Below, piece after piece: positions 1-7,430 of a DNA stretch of 64,000 bases. Made by a program: the position numbers and the translations under genes. Source of the DNA: an uncultured Oscillospiraceae bacterium (GTDB taxonomy: Bacteria; Bacillota; Clostridia; Oscillospirales; Oscillospiraceae); NCBI GenBank assembly GCA_949935795.1, contig CATLFX010000007.1, positions 1 to 64,000 on the forward strand. Direction: 5' to 3'. Each line of letters opens with the position of its first letter. The stretch's first letter is position 1. The notes under the pieces were generated by a model that did no database searches, had not been told where the DNA came from, and saw only the letters and a program-made list of their open reading frames with translations.

Positions 1-25
1 CCGGCCCCCCGGCCCCCCGCCCCCG

Positions 26-111
<86 letters not shown>

Positions 112-120
112 GCCTGATAC

Positions 121-145
121 CTGCATTTTTTCGGAAAAAACGCAG
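121..145. terminator. hairpin upstream of the DGR template repeat
   Basis: CTGC (121-124) pairs with GCAG (142-145) and six T pair with six A (126-131 with 135-140) around a CGG loop, with one A-C mismatch. It could be a terminator of the gene lost to the left. It could also be the hairpin that often follows a DGR variable repeat. Both readings are inference. Confidence 0.45.
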
Positions 146-229
146 ATAAGACCCCAATAAAAAATCCTCGCCGCTGGCGGAGTCCGGCGGCGGGGCGGGG
201 CTACCTGTGCGGTGCCGAGCTTTTGCGTC

Positions 230-385
230 CTCTGGTGGCGTCCTGCGATAACTGGAACTTCAACGCCAGCAACCCGGTGGTCTACGTCGGCGGTAACTAC
301 AACCAGAACGGTAACCACGGCTTGTTCTATGTGAACTACACCAGTGTGTCGAACTCGAACGCGAACCTCGGCTCCCGCTTCCTTT
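230..385 (+). other. DGR template repeat (TR), approximate limits
   Basis: The stretch contains at least 12 AAC codons in about 45 codons when read in the frame ending at 459. That adenine-rich AAC pattern is the signature of DGR template repeats, in which A is mutagenised during cDNA synthesis. The translation resembles the C-terminal C-type-lectin part of DGR target proteins (GG-N-Y-N, FYVNY, NLGSR-like). The frame is closed by a TGA at 115-117 and has no good start, so this is a non-coding TR rather than the end of a target gene. The matching variable repeat is not in the window. Exact borders need an alignment to the variable repeat. Confidence 0.75.
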
Positions 386-553
386 TTTGTGTTGCTAACG
401 AGAATCCTCCATATTACGGCACAGGTAGTCGCGCACCCCTTGGTGAAGATAAGCTATAAGGGAGCGGGCTAGTACATCCCCACCTGCATGGTCTGGAGGC
501 CCGAACGGTGGGGACGATGGAACGTCCGTCTAGTTAAAAGGAGGAACATCCCT

Positions 554-1762
554 ATGCCAAAACGCACAGGTAGGGGAGACGAGCTATGGGAAGCTCTGCT
601 CTCCGACGACAACCTGATGCTGGCAATCGACGAAGTAAACAGTTCGCACCATTTCTCAGGGCGGCATAAGCCGAACAACTGCACCGCCTGGGTGGAGGAG
701 ACGAAGGAGGAGCGCGTCAAGGACCTGCGGCAAATCATCATCGACGGCTTTGTCCAGAAAAAGCCGAAGGTAAAAATGCGGTGGGACCCAAGCGCACAGA
801 AGTGGCGGAAGATAAGCGAGCCGGCTCAATGGCCGGACCAGTACGTCCACCACGCCCTCATTCAAGTCTTGCAGCCGACGCTCATGCGGGGCATGGACCC
901 GTACTGCTGCGGGAGCATCCGGGGCAGGGGGACCCAACTCGGCAAGAAGGCCGTGGAGCGGTGGATGGAGAAGGACCCGAAGGGGACGAAGTATGAGTTT
1001 TCCGGTGACATCCATCACTTCTATGACAGCATCAAACCTGAGATGGTCATGGCCCGGATGCGGCGGCTATTCAAAGACCGGCGGGTCCTGGACCTCATCT
1101 GGAGAGTTATCAAGGATGGGGTTATGATAGGGGCCTACCCTTCGCAGTGGTTCGCCAATACCGTCCTGCAACCCCTGGACCAGCTCATCCGGCAGAGCGG
1201 GCTGTGCGCCCATTATGTGCGGTATATGGACAACATGACCGCCACCGGGCCGAACAAACGGAAGCTGAAGAAGCTCCGCTTTCTCGTGGAGGGATGGCTG
1301 AATGACCACGGCCTGCGCCTCAAAGGGGACTGGCAGATTTTTCGGACCGTTGGAAAGATACCGAAGGAACCGCTGCCACCTCCTCGAAATGGGTACGCGA
1401 GGCCGAAGGCCCGGATGCCTGACGCCATGGGCTACCGATATGGCCGGGGCTACACCATACCCAGGAAGCACAACCTTCTCCGCCTGAAAAGGGTAATTGC
1501 GCGATATCGCAAACGGAGGGATGCAGGGAAGCGAATTGCTTTCCGTATGGCAAACAGTATCATATCCCGCTGCGGGCAAATCAAGCATTGCAACAATGTA
1601 AACCTATACCGGATTTTGTTCAAAGGCGAGCGCATCCTGCGCGAGCTGAAGAAAATAGTCCGAGAAAGACAGCGAAAGGAGAACCTGACATGGAGTACGT
1701 TTTTGGAGAGCAGGGCGAAATTGAGGTCCTCAAAACCAAGGGCAGTACCCACACCGAGCTGA
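554..1762 (+). CDS. DGR reverse transcriptase
   Basis: A 402-residue reverse transcriptase that would copy the upstream template repeat into mutagenised cDNA for replacement of a variable repeat. Visible motifs are FSGDIHHFYDSI (motif A), IGAYPSQWFAN (the IGxxxSQ form of motif B typical of DGR enzymes) and YVRYMDNM (motif C). A C-terminal thumb-like region carries MGYRYGRGYTIPRK. Motif C has YMDN instead of the usual YMDD, so the second catalytic Asp is replaced by Asn. The start at 554 is chosen because AAAAGGAGG ends 9 nt upstream; the longer reading from 488 would cover the TR-RT spacer. The spacer at 386-553 is probably part of the structured DGR RNA. No Avd accessory gene is visible. Confidence 0.93.
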   Translation: MPKRTGRGDELWEALLSDDNLMLAIDEVNSSHHFSGRHKPNNCTAWVEETKEERVKDLRQIIIDGFVQKKPKVKMRWDPSAQKWRKISEPAQWPDQYVHHALIQVLQPTLMRGMDPYCCGSIRGRGTQLGKKAVERWMEKDPKGTKYEFSGDIHHFYDSIKPEMVMARMRRLFKDRRVLDLIWRVIKDGVMIGAYPSQWFANTVLQPLDQLIRQSGLCAHYVRYMDNMTATGPNKRKLKKLRFLVEGWLNDHGLRLKGDWQIFRTVGKIPKEPLPPPRNGYARPKARMPDAMGYRYGRGYTIPRKHNLLRLKRVIARYRKRRDAGKRIAFRMANSIISRCGQIKHCNNVNLYRILFKGERILRELKKIVRERQRKENLTWSTFLESRAKLRSSKPRAVPTPS

Positions 1763-1977
1763 CCGGCTACCAGCAGACCATCCGGGAGTTCCCCGGTGAG
1801 AAAATCACCGATAACTTCCGGGTCGTTCGCAAGATGGATAGCGGCGAGGACGATGAGGGTAACTGCTATGACTGGTACGAGATTGACCGGCACTACCGAA
1901 CCATTGATAAGTCCGGCCCGGTGGCGGAGCGGCTTGGCGCTATTGAGGCAGCTATTGAAAGGGGGCTCACTCTGTAA
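1690..1977 (+). CDS. hypothetical phage protein after the RT
   Basis: A 95-residue acidic protein of unknown function. The start at 1690 follows AAAGGAG at a good distance and overlaps the end of the RT frame by 73 nt, so the two are translationally coupled. It contains a compact block around YDWYEIDRHYRT. No transmembrane segment or catalytic motif is visible. Its position between the DGR and the lysis module suggests a late-expressed virion or accessory protein, but this is inference. Confidence 0.75.
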   Translation: MEYVFGEQGEIEVLKTKGSTHTELTGYQQTIREFPGEKITDNFRVVRKMDSGEDDEGNCYDWYEIDRHYRTIDKSGPVAERLGAIEAAIERGLTL

Positions 1978-2438
1978 TGGACGACAAGACTTTGAACGCT
2001 CTTTCGAGCGCGATTTTCGTTTCCCGCTGTGCCCTGGCGGGTGAAGCAGTGGACACGGACGACAAACGCATCCGGGCCTCCGGTCTCTATCCTGAGTGGA
2101 AGGCCGGCAAGCATAGCAAGGGCGAGACCTACAATGCGGACGGGCAGACCTGGGAGTGCTTCCAGGAGTACGACAACGCCGTTTACCCCGATATTCGCCC
2201 CGGCGAGTCTGCATGGTATACCTTCAACCGGCCGCTGCATGGCGCTACCCCGGAGACTGCCCGCCCCTTCGTTCCCGTCCAGGGGGCGCACGATATGTAC
2301 CGTGCCGGGGAGTACATGATTTGGACCGACGGAAGCATCCAGCGGTGCAAGGAGGACACCAACCACTCCCCGGAGGACTACCCGGAGGCGTGGGAGGAGG
2401 CCACCGCAGCGCAGCAGGGGGAGAGTGGCGGTGAGTAA
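1977..2438 (+). CDS. phage protein with carbohydrate-binding-module-like domain
   Basis: A 153-residue protein whose start overlaps the previous stop (TAATG). The central part has the aromatic pattern of small chitin/carbohydrate-binding modules found in phage tails and lysins: YPEWKAGKHSKGETY, then WECFQEYDN, then YPDIRPGESAWY. This suggests a role in binding the host surface or assisting the tail fibre. The fold call rests on motif appearance only. The Gly- and Glu-rich C-terminus has no recognisable domain. Confidence 0.7.
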   Translation: MDDKTLNALSSAIFVSRCALAGEAVDTDDKRIRASGLYPEWKAGKHSKGETYNADGQTWECFQEYDNAVYPDIRPGESAWYTFNRPLHGATPETARPFVPVQGAHDMYRAGEYMIWTDGSIQRCKEDTNHSPEDYPEAWEEATAAQQGESGGE

Positions 2439-2637
2439 CCTCCAGATTATCGAGGAGCTGTGCCGCATCTGCGAGGCGCAGAACTTCATCATCAAGGCCC
2501 AGGCTGAGGCGCTGGCCCAGGTCGGCGCCGTGGTGATGGAGGAGGAACGTGCAGATGTCGGCAGGGCCCTCACCGCCCTGATAGGTCACGACGAGGCCCC
2601 GGACGAGGCGGAGGCCCAGGAACGGGCAGAGGAATAG
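2425..2637 (+). CDS. small hypothetical phage protein
   Basis: A 70-residue, Ala/Glu-rich, probably helical protein with a GTG start at 2425 (GTG 2431 is also possible), overlapping the preceding gene. It has one CRICEAQN segment. Small proteins of this kind commonly sit between tail genes and lysis genes in Firmicutes prophages. Function unknown. A GC-rich hairpin at 2650-2680 follows it. Confidence 0.6.
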   Translation: MAVSNLQIIEELCRICEAQNFIIKAQAEALAQVGAVVMEEERADVGRALTALIGHDEAPDEAEAQERAEE

Positions 2638-2708
2638 CACAGACACCAGAGAGCTGTCTCCCGTGATGGGAGGCGGCTCTGTCACTATCAACTGTTGGAG
2701 GAAAGAAG

Positions 2709-3143
2709 ATGACTATTCAAGAAATTGTGAGAGGCGGGGGCGGTCTGCTTCTGGTCCTTATGACCCTTGTGCAAATCGCCCCCGTCAAGGTGAACCCGTG
2801 GTCCTGGCTGGCGAGAACCATCGGCAGGGCCGTCAATGCGGAGGTCATCAAGAAGCTGGATGACCATATCACCATGGACGACCGGCGGTGCGCGGACGGG
2901 CACCGGACCCGCATCCTGCATTTCAACAATGAATTGCTCCGGGACATTGACCACACGAAAGAGGAGTTCACGGAGGTCCTAGCGGAGATTGACGCCTACG
3001 AGGGCTATTGTCGGGAACATCCTGAGTACCCGAACAACCGGGCGGTCCTTGCCATTGAGAATATTCAGGAGGTCTATAAGGAGCGGCTGAAACGCCACGA
3101 CTTCCTTCAGGAAAGCAGCGCCGCAAGGCATGAGGAGGAGTAA
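2709..3143 (+). CDS. small membrane-anchored phage protein, lysis module
   Basis: A 144-residue protein with one hydrophobic segment near residues 12-30 (LLLVLMTLVQIAPVKV) followed by a long hydrophilic, probably helical domain. Similar N-terminally anchored proteins precede holins and lysins in clostridial prophages, so a part in lysis or its timing is plausible. Strong ribosome site GGAGGAAAGAAG just upstream. Function not demonstrated by sequence. Confidence 0.7.
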   Translation: MTIQEIVRGGGGLLLVLMTLVQIAPVKVNPWSWLARTIGRAVNAEVIKKLDDHITMDDRRCADGHRTRILHFNNELLRDIDHTKEEFTEVLAEIDAYEGYCREHPEYPNNRAVLAIENIQEVYKERLKRHDFLQESSAARHEEE

Positions 3144-3146
3144 GGT

Positions 3147-3554
3147 ATGAGGATTGCTATTGTCATCGCCGCCTCCGTGATGCTCGGCATCGTCCTGAGC
3201 CTCGGTATGCTCTCTGCCAAGAGAGCATACCAGCGCAGGAAGAAGGCCACCGCCCGCCGTGCGGCCCCTCGTGGTCCATGGAGATGGCCCAAAATCGAGA
3301 CCACGAAGCTGGTTATCTGGGTCTGCCTCGCCAACGGCATCGCTTGGGTGTGGTTTTCGTACTATCTGGCCTTCACCGAGAAGGCCCAGATTGCAGAGAG
3401 CCTGTCCCAGGTGGCAGTCACGGAGATTATCGGCGTCGTTCTGGCCTACTGCATCAAATCCGTGGTCGAAAACCTGAGCAAAAACAATAACTGGCCCGAC
3501 AAATCGCCGTGGGCCGGCGGGGAACCGCCAGAGGATGAGGACGGAAGGGGATAA
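3147..3554 (+). CDS. holin-like membrane protein
   Basis: A 135-residue protein with a transmembrane stretch at the N-terminus (about residues 3-23), a basic RRKKATARR cluster, and two further hydrophobic segments around residues 52-70 and 86-104. The C-terminus is hydrophilic. This topology, and the position 2 nt before the endolysin start codon, fit a holin or holin partner. It does not match a named holin family that I recognise. Confidence 0.65.
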   Translation: MRIAIVIAASVMLGIVLSLGMLSAKRAYQRRKKATARRAAPRGPWRWPKIETTKLVIWVCLANGIAWVWFSYYLAFTEKAQIAESLSQVAVTEIIGVVLAYCIKSVVENLSKNNNWPDKSPWAGGEPPEDEDGRG

Positions 3555-3556
3555 AA

Positions 3557-5182
3557 ATGAATACTGAGGAGAAAATCTGGAGTTTTCTGAAGGCCCAGGG
3601 CCTCTCTGACGCCGGCACCGCCGGTGTCATGGGCAATATTTACGCCGAGAGTGGCCTCAAACCGGATAATCTCCAGAACAGCTACGAGGGAAAGCTGGGA
3701 TATAGGGACGCCGAGTACACGGAAATGGTGGACCACGGCACCTATCCCAACTTTGTCCACGATAAAGCGGGCTACGGCCTGTGCCAGTGGACGTACTGGA
3801 GCCGGAAACAGGCCCTCCTGGACTATGCGAAGGCGAAAGACACGTCCATCGGCGACTTGGAAATGCAGCTCGGCTTCTTGATGCAGGAGCTGAACCAGGG
3901 CTACAAGGCACTGGTGGCGAAGCTGAAGTCCGCCAGCACCGTCCGAGAGGCGTCTGACGCCTTTCTGCTCCAGTTTGAGCGTCCTGCGGACCAGAGCGAG
4001 GCCGCAAAGGTCCGGCGGGCCAACTATGGGCAGAAGTATTTTGAGAAATATGCCGCAAAGACGGCGGAGACAGGAGGGACCAAGATGAACAAGCAGCCCG
4101 TGTCCTATTTGCAGACCGACTCCAGGTGGAAGAACAAGCCCTACCGGGTGAAGGGCGAGAACGCCACCATCGGCGGCTCCGGCTGCGGCCCAACGGCGGC
4201 GTCCATGATTATCGAAACCATGACCGGGAAGAAGTTCACCCCGGAGGACGCCTGCAACTGGAGTATGGCCCACGGCTACAAGGCCCTGGGCAACGGCACC
4301 TACTACGGCTATTTCAAGCCTCAGTTCGCGGCCCACGGCATTGACTGCGATATGCTGAACTGGACGAAGACCTACGACAAGCCGGACCACGCCAACCACA
4401 AGAAGGTGGAGGAGATGCTGAAGCAGGGCTACTACTTCATCGCCCTCATGGGTCCTGGCCTGTGGACCTCCGGTGGGCATTTCGTGGTCCTGTGGTGGCA
4501 GGATGGCAAAATGCGTATCAATGACCCGGCCAGCACTCGGGAGGTCCGTCTGAACGGCGACATCCGCACGTTCCGCAGCCAGTGCTCTTACTACTGGTGG
4601 ATTGACGCCAGGAAGTTCAACGGGTATGGTGCCGCCGTGAAGCCCCCGGTCGCCTCCAGCGACACCCCCGCTACGGGCGCCGCCCCGTCTCTCGGCCTGG
4701 AGGTCGGCGACATCGTGAATTTCACGGGAACCGAGCACTATTTCAGCGCCAATACCTCGAAGCCCGCCATCTGCAAGCCCGGTCAGGCCAAGGTGACGCA
4801 GATTTACAACGGGAAGCACCCGTACCAGTTGATTCATGTCAAGGGCGGCGGCTCCACGGTCTACGGCTGGGTGAACGAGAAGGACATCGAGCACCCCGCG
4901 CTGACCGCCATCAATAAGCTGGCGAAGCTGGGCGTCACCAATTCCCCTGACTATTGGTGGAAGACCGTCTCCGGCAACAAGGTGAAGTACCTGGACATCC
5001 TGGTCAAGAAGGCGGCTGCGAAAATCAGCAAGGCCGGCACCCGCACCGCCACCCCGGAGGACGGCATCGCCGCCCTGGTGTCCGCTGGCGTCATCACCAC
5101 GCCGGACTACTGGAAGTCCAACTATAAAGGCTACCCGAGCCTGGGCGAGCTGCTGTGCGCCCTGGGCGGGTCCGTCAAATAA
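3557..5182 (+). CDS. two-domain endolysin: tail-lysozyme plus C39-like peptidase
   Basis: A 541-residue cell-wall hydrolase. Residues 1 to about 165 look like a phage tail lysozyme domain (VMGNIYAESGLKPDN and YGLCQWTYWSRK). Residues 180-355 look like a C39-type cysteine peptidase: GGSGCGPTAASMII contains the nucleophile Cys and GGHFVVLWW the catalytic His. An SH3-like segment (about 375-440) and a C-terminal repeat-like region, probably for wall binding, follow. The enzyme would cut both glycan and peptide bonds of peptidoglycan at the end of the lytic cycle. It starts 2 nt after the holin-like gene. Confidence 0.85.
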   Translation: MNTEEKIWSFLKAQGLSDAGTAGVMGNIYAESGLKPDNLQNSYEGKLGYRDAEYTEMVDHGTYPNFVHDKAGYGLCQWTYWSRKQALLDYAKAKDTSIGDLEMQLGFLMQELNQGYKALVAKLKSASTVREASDAFLLQFERPADQSEAAKVRRANYGQKYFEKYAAKTAETGGTKMNKQPVSYLQTDSRWKNKPYRVKGENATIGGSGCGPTAASMIIETMTGKKFTPEDACNWSMAHGYKALGNGTYYGYFKPQFAAHGIDCDMLNWTKTYDKPDHANHKKVEEMLKQGYYFIALMGPGLWTSGGHFVVLWWQDGKMRINDPASTREVRLNGDIRTFRSQCSYYWWIDARKFNGYGAAVKPPVASSDTPATGAAPSLGLEVGDIVNFTGTEHYFSANTSKPAICKPGQAKVTQIYNGKHPYQLIHVKGGGSTVYGWVNEKDIEHPALTAINKLAKLGVTNSPDYWWKTVSGNKVKYLDILVKKAAAKISKAGTRTATPEDGIAALVSAGVITTPDYWKSNYKGYPSLGELLCALGGSVK

Positions 5183-5201
5183 TTTTTAGGAGGAGAAGAC
5201 C

Positions 5202-5780
5202 ATGAAAGAATTTGTTTTTGAGTTGCTCCAGGCGGTTGCTACCGCCGCCGTCCCTGTCTGCGCTGCGTTCCTCGTGCAGTTCCTTCGCCGCAAGTCCCAG
5301 GAACTCGGAGCGCAGATGGATAGCCTGACCACGAAGGAACTTCTTGCGGAAGTGACTGAGGCCGTGACTACGGCTGTCACCTACACCAGTCAAACTTACG
5401 TTGATGCGCTGAAGAAGGGCGGCATCTTCGATAAGGAGGCCCAACTGGAAGCCCTCAAGAAGTCCAAGGACAAAACACTGTCCCTGCTCTCCGCCTCCGC
5501 AAAGAAGGTTTTGGCAGAGGTATATGGAGACCTCGACGCCTATCTGGAGACCAAAATCGAGGCCGAGGTCCGCCGGCAGAAGCAGGATGACCCGGCTATG
5601 TTCAGCGTCCCCCTGGAGGCCGTCGAAGGTGTCCGGGAGGTGCCTGACACCGCCGCCATCGCCACGGCCACCGCCGCAGCCACGGCTGCTGCTACGACTG
5701 CGGCCACCGCCGCCGTTGCGGAGAAGGTTAAGAACGAGACCTTCTCCCCGCACATCGAAGTCGGCCTTCAGGCCGAGTAA
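5202..5780 (+). CDS. LLH-family phage holin
   Basis: A 192-residue protein resembling the LLH holins: one hydrophobic N-terminal segment (LLQAVATAAVPVCAAFLVQFL), then a charged coiled region with KELLAEVTEAVTTAVTYTSQTYVDALKK. An Ala/Thr-rich stretch (about residues 146-172, nearly all Ala and Thr) is low complexity and may be a flexible or helical tail. It follows the endolysin and ends the lysis operon at a strong terminator. The family call is good; the role as main or auxiliary holin is not certain. Confidence 0.8.
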   Translation: MKEFVFELLQAVATAAVPVCAAFLVQFLRRKSQELGAQMDSLTTKELLAEVTEAVTTAVTYTSQTYVDALKKGGIFDKEAQLEALKKSKDKTLSLLSASAKKVLAEVYGDLDAYLETKIEAEVRRQKQDDPAMFSVPLEAVEGVREVPDTAAIATATAAATAAATTAATAAVAEKVKNETFSPHIEVGLQAE

Positions 5781-5787
5781 CCCACCA

Positions 5788-5832
5788 AGCCCCCTTGCAG
5801 ACTGAGCTCTGCGAGGGGGCTTTTTCTTTTTT
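5788..5832 (+). terminator. rho-independent terminator after the lysis module
   Basis: A stem AGCCCCCTTGCAGA / TCTGCGAGGGGGCT with a short loop is followed by TTTTTCTTTTTT. It closes the late (DGR-lysis) transcript. The rest of the gap up to 5960 shows no gene. Confidence 0.9.
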
Positions 5833-5960
5833 GCCCTGAGACACGGCCAGGAATCGCATAGAGACTGCCCGTGCCGTTGTTTGGGCCGCTGGGCGAGCAA
5901 TTATATTCAGAGTTATCGCGGCTGTTAGAGCGCAGATATGAGAGGAATAGACGGTGTTCT

Positions 5961-6039
5961 TACCGATTTGTAATTTTAATAGAAAAATTAAAAAAATCTC
6001 AAAAAAGTCCTTGCCAAACGGACGTGGTCGTACTATAAT
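5961..6039 (+). promoter_or_regulatory. promoter cassette 1 of 5
   Basis: TACCGA at 5961, an AT-rich spacer with a TAATTTT/AAAATTA inverted repeat, TTGCCA at 6011-6016, a 17-nt spacer and TATAAT at 6034-6039. The box AAAATTATAAAAA follows near 6055. The same layout occurs four more times, each ahead of an operon. This one drives the genes from 6088 to about 9148. Confidence 0.9.
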
Positions 6040-6087
6040 AATAATCAGAAAGAGAAAATTATAAAAAACTCAAGGAGGAACACGAAA

Positions 6088-6525
6088 ATGATGAAGCATG
6101 AATTTGAGGCGCTGGCTGGCTATGAGGTGTCCTTCGAGGACTACAACCAGATTATCGAGCCCATGTATATGGCGACCAACCTCTCCAAGCAGGACTTCGT
6201 GAAGGTCATCGACCGCAAGCGGTTCGCCCTCCCGACCAAGCAGGAGATGGTCAAGGAGATGAAGAAGGAGGCCAAGCACCTCTACGACATCTGCGGCCGG
6301 TACACCGATTATGAGAGCGAAAGCAGGCTGGAGGCCCTCGCCCATCAGTACCTGAGCCGGTTTTACGGCATCGAGTGGGCCAAGGACAACGAAGCCTTCG
6401 CCTACACCCTCAGAGGATATGAGTTCCCGACGCTTCAGCGCGGCTGCACCTACCCGAAAGAGTTGGTCCTGGGCCGGGGCGGGCGCGAGTACGAGCGCAT
6501 CAAGCTGGTGAAGGAGGCGGCGTGA
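6088..6525 (+). CDS. hypothetical protein, first gene of accessory operon 1
   Basis: A 145-residue, Lys/Glu-rich soluble protein, not recognised. A perfect AAGGAGG lies 9 nt before the ATG. The sequence contains KQEMVKEMKKEAKHLYD, likely a helix, and ends in a basic segment. As the first gene behind promoter cassette 1 it should be well expressed. No catalytic motif or membrane segment is visible. Confidence 0.75.
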   Translation: MMKHEFEALAGYEVSFEDYNQIIEPMYMATNLSKQDFVKVIDRKRFALPTKQEMVKEMKKEAKHLYDICGRYTDYESESRLEALAHQYLSRFYGIEWAKDNEAFAYTLRGYEFPTLQRGCTYPKELVLGRGGREYERIKLVKEAA

Positions 6526-6565
6526 GGGGGTGCCCCCCTCGCCGCAGAGAAAGGAGCAGGAGACA

Positions 6566-6781
6566 ATGAACTACGACCACGAGAAAGGCTATGCTGTCTG
6601 CCACACCGACGAAACAGTTGCCCGCATCAATGACCGGAGGCGGGGTCCTGGGCGCATCAAAATCCGCTACGACATCATCAAGCGGGATGGGAAGCAGACC
6701 ATCGTACACCACGACCTGACCGCAAAAGATGTAAAGCTCATCCGGGCGGAGATTGAGCGGCAGGGTAACGAGCTCTGGTGA
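6566..6781 (+). CDS. small hypothetical protein
   Basis: A 71-residue basic protein; AAAGGAG lies upstream of the chosen ATG. Its middle (RRRGPGRIKIRYDIIKRDG) suggests a small beta-rich nucleic-acid-binding fold, but that is only an impression. Its stop codon is 3 nt before the first paired bases of a hammerhead ribozyme candidate. Confidence 0.7.
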   Translation: MNYDHEKGYAVCHTDETVARINDRRRGPGRIKIRYDIIKRDGKQTIVHHDLTAKDVKLIRAEIERQGNELW

Positions 6782-6784
6782 GAA

Positions 6785-6846
6785 GCCGAAACGGGCCAAC
6801 GGCCCGTCCGCCGGGGATAGCCTCCCGGCGCTGATGATGGCAGGCT
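6785..6846 (+). ncRNA. type II hammerhead ribozyme candidate, copy 1
   Basis: Core in order: GCC (6785-6787), GAAA (6788-6791), stem III with 7 pairs (6791-6797 with 6801-6807), GTC with predicted cleavage after C6808, stem I CGCCGGG/CCCGGCG (6809-6815 with 6824-6830), CTGATGA (6831-6837), one unpaired T, then GGC (6839-6841) closing stem II with GCC. Loop I AGCCT (6819-6823) can pair with the tail AGGCT (6842-6846) as a pseudoknot. The element would cut the mRNA between the genes ending at 6781 and starting at 6862. Two other copies covary with it. Confidence 0.88.
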
Positions 6847-6861
6847 AGAAAGGGTAAAAAG

Positions 6862-7320
6862 ATGCTGGACAAAAATGGCGTGGAGATGAAAACCGGCTGC
6901 ATCGTGAGAATCACGGGGGCCTTCTTTAAGAACGACAACGGCCTGTATTTCGTGGAGCACTCCCCCGGCGACGTCAACTGGTGCGGCTCTGACCACTGCT
7001 TGAAGAAGATTTCAAAGGCCGGGAAAATCAGCGTGGCAAAGTACAGTACCTGCTTCTGGCCCATCTGTATCTTCATCAACGACCGCACCAAAGCGGCGGA
7101 GGCCCACGACTGGAACAAGGAGCACGCTGAGATTGAGGTGGTTTCCATCAAGAACATGGCTGAAGTCGCCGCCTATTTCCGTCAGAAGGCCACCGGCATG
7201 GACGAGTCCATCCGCCGCAATTCTTGGAATTTTGGAGAAGACAGTGAGGTCGTCAAAAAGGACCAGGCGATTCAAGCCCACTATGAGGCAGTCGCCGCCT
7301 CTCTGGAACACCCCGCCTGA
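6862..7320 (+). CDS. hypothetical protein
   Basis: A 152-residue soluble protein, not recognised. The N-terminal half (GCIVRITGAFFKNDNGLYFVEH) looks like a small SH3-like beta barrel. The C-terminal half is helical and charged. It begins shortly after hammerhead copy 1, and its last codons and TGA stop lie inside a second, type I hammerhead core (CTGATGA at 7317-7323), so coding and ribozyme sequence overlap. Confidence 0.75.
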   Translation: MLDKNGVEMKTGCIVRITGAFFKNDNGLYFVEHSPGDVNWCGSDHCLKKISKAGKISVAKYSTCFWPICIFINDRTKAAEAHDWNKEHAEIEVVSIKNMAEVAAYFRQKATGMDESIRRNSWNFGEDSEVVKKDQAIQAHYEAVAASLEHPA

Positions 7321-7399
7321 TGAGAGCCGGGAGGCATCCGGCCGAAACTGCGGAGCCCCTGGAGCACCGGGAGCAAGCTGAACAGCCCGCAGTCGTGGG
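7312..7399 (+). ncRNA. type I hammerhead ribozyme candidate
   Basis: CTGATGA (7317-7323) is followed by stem II GAGCCGG/CCGGCC (7324-7330 with 7338-7343, one bulged A next to the core), GAAA (7344-7347), stem III ACTGCGG/CCGCAGT (7347-7353 with 7387-7393) and C7394 of a GTC triplet, where cleavage is predicted. Stem I is open-ended: CCCGC (7312-7316) with GTGGG (7395-7399), including one G-U pair. The upstream stop codon (7318-7320) is part of the core. All conserved core bases are present. Confidence 0.83.
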
Positions 7400-7430
7400 T
7401 AGCCACAATACAAACCTGGAGGGATATGCC

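Noticed and set aside
223-459. 78-codon ORF over the template repeat
   Set aside because: The frame has only a TTG start without ribosome site, and the AAC-rich content marks a DGR template repeat, which is not translated.
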